DNA of 64,000 bases from NCBI RefSeq assembly GCF_001761485.1, contig NC_090770.1, positions 1,984,001 to 2,048,000 on the forward strand, written 5' to 3'. Each line of letters opens with the position of its first letter. Within the stretch, counting starts at the first letter, position 1. This DNA comes from Yarrowia lipolytica. Taxonomy: Eukaryota; Ascomycota; Dipodascomycetes; Dipodascales. The translations under genes and the position numbers were made by a program. The notes below the pieces were generated by a model, which saw nothing but the letters and a program-made list of their open reading frames with translations, searched no databases and was not told the origin of the DNA. This document shows positions 1-9,598 of this stretch, one piece after another.

Positions 1-254
1 AGGGGTCCGTGGAGAACTTGCCCCGAGCTTCCGAGACTGCGACCAACAACCAGCCTACTAGCTCTGTTACAGTGGAAGATGTCACTGATGAGACCACCCC
101 TGGAGATGCAGTTAGCGTCTCTTCCTCTACGTCCGACGGCCAAACAGTCCTGGACATGTTGGAGGAAGCTCAGTCTGTCATCATCGATCCTCCCCAGCGG
201 TCTCTTAACACGTCACCACCTCCTAGTTATAAGAGCGACAGTGACTCAAGTTGA
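1..254 (+). CDS. C-terminal end of an unidentified protein with a PPxY motif (5' end outside window)
   Basis: The frame is open from the first bases of the window and ends at TGA 252-254, so about 83 C-terminal residues are present and the start lies to the left. The GTG at position 9 is an internal valine, not a start. The segment is rich in Ser, Thr, Asp and Glu, has no visible fold, and ends with PPPSYKSDSDSS. PPSY fits the PPxY consensus bound by WW domains of Rsp5/Nedd4-type ubiquitin ligases. In yeasts a C-terminal PPxY in a disordered acidic tail is common in arrestin-related adaptors and in some membrane proteins, but nothing else here decides the family. That it is a real coding end is likely; its function is not known from this piece. 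Confidence 0.55.
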   Translation, partial: GSVENLPRASETATNNQPTSSVTVEDVTDETTPGDAVSVSSSTSDGQTVLDMLEEAQSVIIDPPQRSLNTSPPPSYKSDSDSS

Positions 255-521
255 GACAGCATTCCACTGACTATTTAATGTACATTTATTTATTGAGGCG
301 AATCTAAGAACGGAAACGAAGAAATGAGTCCACAACAACCTTTGAAAGAAGGGCCGTAAGTCATGAGTGGTGTGTCTACAATGTAGTGTGTATGTAACTA
401 AATACACATGTTTGTAACTACTACAGAATCATTCTGGCCATTGCATTATAAAGAATCATGAAATTATGTGGTTATACAAGAGCTCAGTACCCGCCTGATT
501 CCTGTGTATTGTACTTCGTAG
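255..521. other. Convergent intergenic spacer
   Basis: This AT-rich spacer separates the 3' ends of the partial gene at 1-254 and of the MFS transporter. It holds short TATGTA/TTTA stretches of the kind found near fungal poly(A) sites. I see no gene in it. Confidence 0.6.
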
Positions 522-2210
522 CTAAGTCCAAGCGTAAGGAGACTTTGCTCTCAGTTTCTCTCCATGAATATAAAAGACGAAAGGAATAGGAATCATGATG
601 CAACTGACAAACCCCAGCAAACTGGTGGCCCAATGGTAGCTCCAGTTGTCAAACATTTGTCGTGCAAACAGAGGGAAGGCGCAGGCCATGGCCGATCGTA
701 CAAAGGCGTTGGCAGCCATCGCTGAAGCAGCGTAGACTCGATAACCGTCTACGAGGAACCCAAAAGTGCCAGCAAACACAAGAACGATGCCTGCTCCAAA
801 AAATCCGGAGCCGATCATGGGAACAATCCAGTGAATGGAAGGATAACATGTCCATCCGAACCAAAAGAGACCAATGGGACACAGGAAGCAACCAATCATC
901 ATGGGGATGAGTTTCAGCTCGGGCGCTCCTCCGGGTTTTCCCTTGGCGATCTCCTTGTCGTTGAACCTCTTGGTCAGGTATCTCATTAAGGGAATGGATC
1001 CGTAAGTCGCTGTCAGTTGGCCGACTCCTAGAGGCAGAAACGACATGCCCTTGAATTGGAGCTGGAAGTTGTAGATGTTACCAAACACCAGAGGAAAGAC
1101 CACAAAGAAGCCGTACACAATGGCCAGTAGAAATCCAGAGTAGACACAGACTAGCAGTACCATTGGATCTCGACTCAGAAGTCCAAACGGTCGCTGACAG
1201 TTGGTCATGACACTTTTTCCCAGAGACTGAGTCTTCTTAGTCTCCATCAGAGCACAGGTGTAGTAGACTGGGGTCTTTTCGTTGATGGTAACTGGAGCAC
1301 TGGGGTTCTTTTCTGGGTCTCTGGAGAAGACAGAAACCAAATGATCTTTCAAGTTCTTCTCCCGTTCACCTCTCAGTCTTCTGACTTTTCGTTCAGTGAG
1401 CACAGGAGCATAGGTTTCCTTGGAGAACAGGATGACAATGGCAAAAAGCACTCCACTCCAGATCATCATTACCCAGAAGGCCCATCTCCACTTTGTGTTT
1501 TGAACAATGAATCCTGAAATCAGAGGGCCGATTACTGGACCAAAAAAGGGGGAGATTGAGAAGGTTGACATTGCTAGCACCAGCATATCGCCCTCGGTCT
1601 TCTTGTCGAAGATGTCGGTGATAGTACCTCCAGAGACAGCGGCAAACGAGGAGCTGAAAAAGGCGCTGAGAAACCGTCCAACCAGCATTGTCTGGATGTT
1701 AGGTGCTAGACACACTGGCAACTGGAAGATAACGTAAAGAAACAGACCAGCAATGTAGATGGGTCTTCGTCCATAGTACTCAGACAGGGGTGCAAACAAC
1801 ATGGGTCCGGAACCTAGACCCAGAATGAACAGGGAAATACCTAGAGAAGCCACCACTTTTCCACAATGAAGTTCTTTCATGATGGGTCCTGTAGCGTTAC
1901 CAAACGCACTGGAATTGGCTGTGATTTGGAGGAACGTTGCACACACAATGCCTGCTAGTAGCCACTTGTGAGCCAAGCTGAGTTGTGTAGAGATATTCTC
2001 AGGGTCATCAGGTTCAAGAGTCACCATGATGACTTCGGGTCGGCGATCTCCATCTTGGGTGTCACTCAGAGATCTGGGGCCATCAGAAACCGTTGGTGGA
2101 GTTTTGATTTCAGCAACATTCACTTCGGGAGAACTATTCGCAGTAGAGTGCTCGAATGAACTTGCTGTGGTAGAAACCACCTCGTGATGACTTGTTGTAG
2201 GGGTGTCCAT
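522..2210 (-). CDS. MFS multidrug/polyamine-type H+ antiporter (DHA1 family)
   Basis: A 562-residue protein of the major facilitator superfamily, probably a plasma-membrane proton antiporter exporting drugs or polyamines. After a cytosolic Ser/Thr-rich N-terminus of about 85 residues, twelve hydrophobic segments can be counted. The loop after TM2 carries LSEYYGRRPIYIAG, the motif-A form typical of fungal DHA1 carriers of the FLR1/TPO1/MDR1 type. TM5 has the PFFGPVIGPLISGF antiporter motif (motif C type). A long basic central loop separates the two six-helix halves. ATG at 2208-2210 follows an in-frame gap and starts the whole domain; the stop is TAG at 522-524. No intron is visible. The exact substrate cannot be read from sequence. 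Confidence 0.9.
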   Translation of the reverse strand: MDTPTTSHHEVVSTTASSFEHSTANSSPEVNVAEIKTPPTVSDGPRSLSDTQDGDRRPEVIMVTLEPDDPENISTQLSLAHKWLLAGIVCATFLQITANSSAFGNATGPIMKELHCGKVVASLGISLFILGLGSGPMLFAPLSEYYGRRPIYIAGLFLYVIFQLPVCLAPNIQTMLVGRFLSAFFSSSFAAVSGGTITDIFDKKTEGDMLVLAMSTFSISPFFGPVIGPLISGFIVQNTKWRWAFWVMMIWSGVLFAIVILFSKETYAPVLTERKVRRLRGEREKNLKDHLVSVFSRDPEKNPSAPVTINEKTPVYYTCALMETKKTQSLGKSVMTNCQRPFGLLSRDPMVLLVCVYSGFLLAIVYGFFVVFPLVFGNIYNFQLQFKGMSFLPLGVGQLTATYGSIPLMRYLTKRFNDKEIAKGKPGGAPELKLIPMMIGCFLCPIGLFWFGWTCYPSIHWIVPMIGSGFFGAGIVLVFAGTFGFLVDGYRVYAASAMAANAFVRSAMACAFPLFARQMFDNWSYHWATSLLGFVSCIMIPIPFVFYIHGEKLRAKSPYAWT

Positions 2211-3895
2211 GATTGTTTTGCCTGAGTTGCACGGCTACAAAGTCCATTGGTTTATATAACGATCCGAATCAATGTGTGATAGAGTCACGCGCTGCTCCCC
2301 TCATCTCTCCCCGCTTATCTAGCACTGCATACTGTGACTAGCAGGATATGTAGTATGGTGATATCAGTGGGGATGGAGGTAGGGACAGAGAAGTGGGAGC
2401 ATCTTTGGGGTACCTAGAGTTGATATTTTCAAAGTCGATTGACCTTCAAATGTGCTATAACGTAGTTACCTACTGCCCATGGTTGTCACAGGAAGAATCA
2501 GCCACCTCCAATTCCTTGGTATACTACCCCACAAACCAAACTACAAGTAGCAGTTAGATCAACTCCCAGACCTTAGATAAGGCAATGTGAGGCACGTAGA
2601 CCCCAAGAAAGATAGTAGCAGAGCAATCCACGTGATCCTGCTGATTCTCACATGGTTTTATGGGCATGACGCTCTCGAGCCTACCTGATGTTGGTGATGT
2701 GAACTTGCAGGTCCAGATTACAAGACTTCAGTTCTCACTTTAGAGGTATTGGACTTCACATAACATAATTAACATATATTTAACACTGAAACAAATTGAC
2801 CAGCTCTCTAGACAGCACCACTCAGGTCTACAAGTAGTAGTACCGGTAGTACTTGTAGCCTTATCTGTTTCAAGTTCCCCTCCTCATCAACTTAGTATTC
2901 TGGACAAGATAGAGGTATGAAGGAGGGGGGAAAGAGACCCGCTCGGTCCAGAAGGTGGTTATTTTGAAGGCATGGACTCCTCACTTTAAATGGATCAATA
3001 TATCAGGGCTTTTGAGCTATTTTCGAGTTATCGCCATAAGTCAGGGCTTTCCTCGGAACTTAAAATGCCTTGGTCCAGATGGATAGTGGAGTACCAAGCC
3101 GCCATAAGGACTAGTGGTTGGACGAAAAAAGTCGAAGGGTATATTACTGCAAGAATCTGAATGCATTTCTTGTTTTTCAGGCACTCACAAATCTCTACCT
3201 ATCCTCATTGCAGCCTCCAGACACTCCTCCATGCTCTGTTTAGATCTATGAAAAATGGTGCGTTATCTTAGCGAGATCCCCGTTACCCCTCAAGATACAA
3301 TAGAACCAATATAGCGGCAGGGGATCCGGGAGCTCCGAGAGGTGCGGCTTGTTAAAACCGCGACTATCATGTCGAGATCAAGTCTAAGGAATGACTATGT
3401 TTTCTGGAACAGGCTGGTGTTCGCGCACGTAATATTACAGTACTGTATGTAAAGACTGTACTGTTGAGTGATTGTCTACATGTAGAGATACTGTAGTTTA
3501 CTAGTAGTACGACTGGTGAGCTATGAAAGTTATGTCTGTATCACTGCAGTCTTCAGGTCCACAGCCTCGTGCTACAGTACGTACTTGTGCTTGTACTTGT
3601 TCAGGTTCGCACTGCTTTTCCTTCTACTCCTATCCAAAAATCAACTCTGACGAGATTCCCTATACCCAACCAAACTAAGGGCTCCAAAAGTGATTCAACA
3701 ACACCAAGATCAAAACACAGCCAAAAGGCACCATGAAGCAAAAAGGAAGCTCGCAATGGCTTACACGCACCGTATTTGTACAAGTACAAGTACGCGAAAG
3801 TCACATTATCATTGCTCTTACTCGCATAACCCTTCTACTCAAGCTCCTCTAGTATTGGGAGTTCCTCAACTCATCCAATCAAACCAATATATTAT
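2211..3895. other. Intergenic region with TACAAGTA/TACTTGTA motifs, no gene seen
   Basis: This 1.7 kb lies upstream of the MFS gene and downstream of SRP21. It contains an imperfect inverted repeat at 2828-2858 (CTACAAGTA ... TACTTGTAG) and further TACTTGTAC-type motifs at about 3590-3600 and 3776-3795. Open frames here are short and show none of the local codon preference. I found no tRNA B box. Confidence 0.6.
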
Positions 3896-4456
3896 CTACT
3901 TTCGCTTTTTGCCCTTCTTTTTGCCGTCCTTCTTCTCCTTCTTTTCCTGGGCGACCTCCTTCGGAGCTTCGGGCGCAGGAGTCTCTTCTTTCTCAACGTA
4001 CTCGGTGTTGCTCATGGTCAGAGCAAAGCCCTTTTCTCGCACAACGGCGGTGGATCCGGGGGCGAGAGGCGCAGGAGCACTAGAATCCTCCATATTGACG
4101 TCCTCGGTCTGATTGTCCAGCTTGGCCTTTTTGTTTGTTCGCTTCTTCTTGGACACCTTGGTGATCTCCACTCCTCTAGGACCCAGGGCACTAAGCAGCC
4201 GATTCAGCTGCTTGGCACGAGTGATCTTGATTCGGAAACACACGCCGGAGACGGGATCAAAGGTTTTGGCGTACAAAATGGGCTGGGCAGCAGCAGAATC
4301 CTCGTCCTCCTCAGCCTCGGGAGTGGCTTCTCGTGTCGGGTCGACTTTTCGCACCTGGTGTTTGTAGGTAAGCGACAGCCGGGTGGTGTCGGGACGCGCC
4401 TCCAGAATCGAGGCACTTCGCTGGATAAACGTGTCCAGATCGTGGATTCTAGGCAT
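3896..4456 (-). CDS. SRP21: Signal recognition particle subunit SRP21 (SRP9-like)
   Basis: A 186-residue protein of the SRP9/SRP21 family, part of the Alu domain of the signal recognition particle, which slows elongation during ER targeting. The SRP9-21 domain spans about residues 6-95 (TFIQRSASILEA, RLSLTYKHQ, then FRIKITRAKQLNRLLSALG). An acidic insert (EAEEDEDSA) splits it. The C-terminal half is low complexity and ends in a lysine-rich tail (KKEKKDGKKKGKKRK) that could bind SRP RNA. I chose ATG 4454-4456 because the nine codons upstream start only with GTG. Two TCACGTGA palindromes lie just upstream. SPC2, another secretory-entry component, is in the same window but far away. Confidence 0.85.
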   Translation of the reverse strand: MPRIHDLDTFIQRSASILEARPDTTRLSLTYKHQVRKVDPTREATPEAEEDEDSAAAQPILYAKTFDPVSGVCFRIKITRAKQLNRLLSALGPRGVEITKVSKKKRTNKKAKLDNQTEDVNMEDSSAPAPLAPGSTAVVREKGFALTMSNTEYVEKEETPAPEAPKEVAQEKKEKKDGKKKGKKRK

Positions 4457-5738
4457 GTTGTGTGTTTCTGGCAGAAGTGTCACAACAGCGGTGATGATGA
4501 TGTATCTGCATGCTGGAATTTAGTCACGTGAGTTGGGAGGTAGGACAAGTACATATGGTGCTCGTAGGAGCAGGCAGGAGCTGCAATTCAGAGGACAAGT
4601 TGAGCTGCGAAACAGGGATAAAATAGTGATCACGTGACCGTCGACTGGCGTTGGCTGCCGTTGAAAAGCAATTTGGCAAGTTCACCTACATTTTCACCTA
4701 TTCTTTCTTCCACCCGCTCCATGTTTGATTGTGGGTAAGGGTAGAGCTACAGTAGGGGAAAACCTCCCAACTCGGTTTTTGACCTTTACCACACACGGCG
4801 AGATGGATGTACCCTTTGTACTGTATGTACTGTACGTACAAGTATGCCTGTAGTTTTACATTAAGAAACGCCACAATAGAGCTGACCAAAGCGCCAATTT
4901 GGTGTGGACCGGTTTTAAAAAGGTTGGGCTCAGCCGAAACAGGTATGGCCCGACTGGACGCCCAGAGGGGCCACTCTTTCCGCAGACAGGTCACAGTCGG
5001 GGCCAAGGAGTAATTTACCGGTGGCCAATTGTATGGTATGTGCCCTTTGGTACAAAAGTAGGTCTGGTAGGTCTACAAGTATCGGTGGTATGAGTACATT
5101 CTTGTATGTACATACTGTTACTTTACAATTGTATTGTCGCGTAGCGAATACGAGTTCCAGAATCCGTCTTGGGTGCAACTTGGCAAACTCTCAGTACTTA
5201 TGCAACGCGGCCCATTGGGGGTTATTTGAGGTAATTACGTGCGAACGGACAAACTACCGTACTAATATACTTGTAGCACCAGTAATGGTAAGGAAGCCCA
5301 AAGTCAAATGGGCGTTGTGCTCATAGTAACTGAACGGGTGCTCCGTCTATGCATTTCCTATAGCTAGGATATACTTGTGCTCCTTCAAGTATTCCACAGT
5401 ACTCCTACTACTAGTATTGGCACGTATGATCGTAAGGGAAAGAAGAGGGGAACATGTATGGCCGAGCAAGTGTAGCAGAAAGCATGTCCGTGGCAAGTGA
5501 ACCAGATACCCTTGGCAACATGTTAGCGTCTCAGTTGGAACCGCCTCCATACAGGTGCTGACTGACTCCATGCATGCACCTTGTCCCTCCTCCCAGCAAT
5601 CTAAAACCAGGAGGACATGCATAATCTTTCGCAGGACCAGCAATTTGATACAAGAAAGACACACTATCATAACCGACTTTTCACTAGAGCGGATCCACCC
5701 AGCTTAATAGACGCTCCTTCACCACACTCGCCCCACAC
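4457..5738. other. Divergent intergenic region
   Basis: This 1.3 kb lies between the divergent starts of SRP21 and the gene at 5739. It holds the two TCACGTGA sites and several GTACGTAC/TACTTGTA motifs (about 4830, 5270, 5370). Overlapping short frames of 60-107 codons exist on both strands. None has a domain or the local codon preference, so I call no gene. Confidence 0.55.
4524..4637. promoter_or_regulatory. Two TCACGTGA (Cbf1-type) palindromes upstream of SRP21
   Basis: The octamer TCACGTGA occurs at 4524-4531 and again at 4630-4637, 68 and 174 bp before the SRP21 ATG. It is the E-box core bound in yeasts by the bHLH factor Cbf1 and relatives. That it works here is inferred from the paired, promoter-proximal placement. 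Confidence 0.45.
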
Positions 5739-6338
5739 ATGACTGCCCCAGAAACCATCTCGCGCTGGGAAACACAGCTGTCCGCCTGGTACACCACCAC
5801 CAGCGAGGCTCTGGCCCAGGCGGCCCAAGCCAAGCACAACCTGGCCATTTTGAGCGCCAGGCGCCAGCTGGACGGCTCGTGGCTCCCCGAGGGCGTCACC
5901 GATGTCGACAGCTACCGATCCCAGCAACTGCAGCACGTGCAGTACCTCGGATCAGACGTGACCACCTGGATCTACCACGACATTGGCAAGGAGCTGGCCA
6001 ACAAGCTGCTGGAGATCAAGAGCCCAGAGGACGAGACCAAGGCCACGGAAATGCTCAACCAGACGCTGCTGCTGCTGCAAAAACGTCACGCGCAGGAACT
6101 GGGCAAACTGCGGACCGACGAGGCCACCCAGCAGATTCTGCTGCCCCTCACCAAAGACGAGAAACGGCCTGCAACCCAGACTGATTTCTTCAAAATGATG
6201 AAGGAGATGGAGACTGGCCAAGAGGGAGGAGAACGAGACCACCGGCCCTTCACCAGAGATCAGGTCAACATCTACTACAACGACTGGCTGGAGAAAGAAA
6301 AAGAAGAGAAGGAAAAGAAGGACAAGGACAAGAATTAG
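5739..6338 (+). CDS. Unrecognised 199-residue coiled-coil protein
   Basis: This is a clean ATG-to-TAG frame of 199 codons with good local codon use. I do not recognise the family. Most of the chain is predicted helical by eye: an Ala/Gln-rich stretch (about residues 12-45), leucine-rich heptads (about residues 85-125, NKLLEIK ... MLNQTLLLLQKR), and a highly charged C-terminus of Lys/Glu repeats. There is no signal peptide, no membrane segment and no Cys-based motif. It looks like a small soluble structural or adaptor subunit of a complex. It is transcribed toward PTM1, with a 436-bp convergent spacer. Confidence 0.75.
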   Translation: MTAPETISRWETQLSAWYTTTSEALAQAAQAKHNLAILSARRQLDGSWLPEGVTDVDSYRSQQLQHVQYLGSDVTTWIYHDIGKELANKLLEIKSPEDETKATEMLNQTLLLLQKRHAQELGKLRTDEATQQILLPLTKDEKRPATQTDFFKMMKEMETGQEGGERDHRPFTRDQVNIYYNDWLEKEKEEKEKKDKDKN

Positions 6339-6774
6339 AGGTAGCAGTACAAACCGACATAAAAGGGACTCGGACAACTCCAATACAGAAGGAAATTCAT
6401 ATAATAATGCATTATAAAACGTCACCAAAGTCGATACTTGAACAGAAAGCGTGGTTGTACTGCAAATAATAATATGCACTCTGATAACAAGTACAAAAAG
6501 TGTACGACGATAGCGCCATCCACTAATTAATTTAGTGTATATTATTACAGTATTGTAGCCGATAGCCAGAAGTATAAAGTGTAATGCAGTAGTAATTTCA
6601 TATGGCAATTAGCTACTTATATATATAAGTATATGGGTGTTGATGGTGATGGGGGGGCTAACCCGATTGGATGTAAATATACACAGCACTCGCACGATAT
6701 TCGAACGGTACTCAAACAGCACTTGAATAATCTATTTGTGCATGTAGCTAAAGGAGCCGATATCTCCTCTTCCC
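6339..6774. other. Convergent AT-rich spacer
   Basis: This spacer between two converging 3' ends contains ATATATATAAGTATATG around 6616-6634 and scattered ACAAGTAC motifs. It probably holds both poly(A) signals. No gene is seen. Confidence 0.55.
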
Positions 6775-8715
6775 TTAACCAAGAAGTCCCTCCTCCTCTT
6801 CTCCTCCCTTGCCCTTCTTCTTTCGCGACGACTCACCCTGCTGATCGTCCTCATCCTCGTCGTCTAGAGCAAACAGAGTGGCATCATCTGTAGCCTCAAT
6901 CTCGGGCGATTTCGAGCTGGAGGCTCCCTCCTTGTCCTTCTTCTGGTACACTCCCGATAGAGTGGCCTTGGTGTCGGATCGGGTGAGATCCACATCATCG
7001 GGCATGGAGTCAATGGATGTTCGGTTATGGTCTCCAAAAGGGTTTTCCTGGGGGATGCCGCCGACGTTTCGCTCCTCATCGTCGTCTTCGTCGTCAGAGC
7101 CGGCCAGAGATCCAATCTCGAACTCCTGGGCGTCGTTCTCATCCTGGGCCAGCTCAGTGGACATGGCAAACCGCTTGTTGTTGGCGGTGGGTCGCCAGAT
7201 AAAGGCAATGAGCAAAAAGTCAATGAAGTAGATGACGTTCACCCAGCCGTCAAATAGGAACCATCGGTATTTCCACTCGGAAACAATAGTGTCGGTCATG
7301 GAGCCGGAGGTCATGATCAGAGCATTGAAGAAGAAGAAGCCGCAGATGACAATGACGGAACCAAGCAGAATCCACCACAAGTTTCGGTACATCTGCGCCT
7401 TGACGTGCTGCTTTCGCTCCACCAGATACTTTGTGGTGGCGGTTAGAGAAGACAGAATCCAAATGTAGAAAGTGGTCAGAGTGATGGACAGGGGGATGAT
7501 GAGGAACAGAATCACGTTGGACGCATCCACGGGGTCCATCAGATACAGGGCAATGGTAAAGATGAGGGTGAAGACGAAATGAATGCCTCCCAGAGCCTGG
7601 CACTTCCACATGAGATTGCCCAGAGTGGGCTTGACAACACCGTATCCAAGACAGACAATGAGCAGCAGGAAGAAGGTGAAGGCATTTCGCATCGAATTGA
7701 GAATCGAGACAATGACCAGGAAGGCCTTGGAGCCGGGAGAGTCTCCGGTCTCGTTGACAATGTCGTAATAAGACCACACAAACATAACCTCAACCACCAG
7801 GAAACCAAAGATACCGGTGATGTAGTTCTGGACAGGCAAAACGTCCTGTCTGTGTTGCCAGTAGGAGAACATCCACAGCAGAAAGGCCACCAGGTAACAG
7901 ATTGACAGAATGCCGTAGAAGGGGTGCTTGGGGATCTGACTGCCAGGGAGGTATCCGTATGCGCTCTGAATGAAAATCTTACCCTTGTAATTGTCGTCGT
8001 TCGAGAAGGTGGCGATACAGTAGTAGCCAGTTTTGGACACGTCGTATCTGTAGGTCTCTGGTTCTCGCAGGTTTACCCGATGCGTCTCGATCTTGGCGTA
8101 TGTCTCCACCTCTCCCTCCTTGGGGATAATATATGTACCCTCCTGTTCCTTGGTACACAGGTTCGAGTCGATGGCTTGCTGGTCACAAACGTACTTCTTG
8201 ATACCTGTGTCGCCGGGGATGTCGGAGCCCATCTTGTCGACATCTCGGTACTCGAAGATGGCGAACGCCAGCCAGTCGTCTGTGTCTAGTTTTTCGGGGG
8301 TGAACTCGATGTAAACGTCGTGCTTTCCTCCCCAGTCCTCTTTGTTGTAGATACCCGAGCATTCCTGGCGGGAGTTTTTGTTCTGTGTTAGTCTTAGTCA
8401 GGTTGGAAAGCTGTAACCGGAGATAACTCCAAGATAGATGTGGAAGGCGTGATTAAGCATGTCTTCGTGCACGGCGCCCCAAAAGAGACACCAAAAAAAT
8501 TCTCGGGAAGCCCCCGAGCAATTGATTTCGAGCGGAGATGCTTTTTGCCCAACCTTCGTGTACAATATCGAAGCCAACGTGTCCGCCCATAGCCCCCAGA
8601 CCAAGTAGCTCATGGCGGGCGGTAGGTACCAGGTGCCTATTCTACTCACAATCTTCAAAACCTCGGCACTTGCTCCTAGAGCAAGAAAGGCCAGCGCCAA
8701 ATTGACACACTTCAT
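6775..8715 (-). CDS. PTM1: PTM1-like Golgi seven-helix membrane protein (GOST/Lung_7-TM_R family), two exons
   Basis: Exons are 8650-8715 and 6775-8382; the 267-bp intron has GTGAGT at its start and GACTAACACAG at its end, in phase 0. The 557-residue product has a cleavable signal peptide (MKCVNLALAFLALGASA), then a luminal domain with CSGIYNKEDWGG, an early PTM1-type motif. Seven membrane helices follow in the Lung_7-TM_R domain (about residues 185-425, with YWQHR after the first and GYGVVKPTLG in the middle). The cytosolic tail is acidic and Ser-rich (GSDDEDDDEER). Members sit in Golgi/endosome membranes and are thought to act in trafficking. Exon 1 supplies the signal peptide almost alone, so the shorter ATG at 8232 would give a protein without it. 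Confidence 0.9.
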
Positions 8716-9598
8716 TTTCGCTGACGTGAGTGTGTGTGTTTGCGTCGTGTGTGTGGTGTGTGGTGTGCTGTGGTGAACTGGAAAGCTGGGGGTACGTATA
8801 TCCGAACCATGCAGATGCGCTGTTAAACTAAGGTTGACTGGTGTGCCAAGCAGCTCATAACCTGTCGAGTCGTGGCACAGCTATGGGGCGCTTGGCGGTG
8901 CAGAAATGGGCCAATCAGATAACTGGATCGGCCAGATTGCGAAATGAATAGTCGCCACTGGCTACAGTGCCCGCAGTCCACTTTGAGCGATTAAGTTAGA
9001 TAACGCATCATTCGTGCACCAGCAGATCAAATGGTGATGGAACGGTGGGATAAGCCGCGTCCCAGAGGAGCCTGGAACAGATCATGCCGAGTCCTGGGGT
9101 GGAACTGTTAGTCTACAGGCAGAATACCTCCAAAATATTACCGGAAATTTCCCATTGCTGATCTCACCTGGGATTTCTGTTCTGTAGGTCTGTCGTCATA
9201 TGCTGACTGGAAAGTTGGCTGCAAGGTTGGGAGGAGTGGTGGTCAAAGAGAAGGAGTAGCACTTGGGAGTTTGGTTGGGAATAGTTGGATATATAATGTT
9301 GCGGAGGTCCCTAATTTGGTTTTCCTGGCACATTAATGCAATAATGAAGCGGCCGTTTAATGGAAAGTACCGATGTATCTAACAAATATATAATTATATA
9401 TAAAATTATTACCAACATTTATGGCTAAGTATGGCGAGATGTCGGCGAGTAAATGTTCTTCACCCAAGTACAGTCAATTGGCTATGTCGTTGAAGGTCAC
9501 TTGGGTTGAGGGTTTGCCCATCTTTTAGATGCAACATTGGCATATTACACCCGCATCAAATATTGGTCGTAAATCATTAATAAATTACATGAGTATGG
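8716..9598. other. Promoter of PTM1 and 3' flank of VPS18, no gene seen
   Basis: A GT-rich stretch (about 8724-8775, runs of GTGTG) lies directly upstream of the PTM1 ATG. Further on, the region becomes AT-rich (about 9375-9415). No open frame with gene-like codon use is present. Confidence 0.55.

Noticed and set aside
3286-3375. GC-rich stretch that could be a tRNA or other RNA gene
   Set aside because: No TFIIIC B box (GGTTCGANNCC) and no cloverleaf could be formed; the same negative result held in other gaps.
8398-8715. 105-residue gene on the minus strand
   Set aside because: Its first 22 codons are PTM1 exon 1; the rest is intron read-through, shown by GTGAGT at 8644-8649 and CTAACACAG before 8382.
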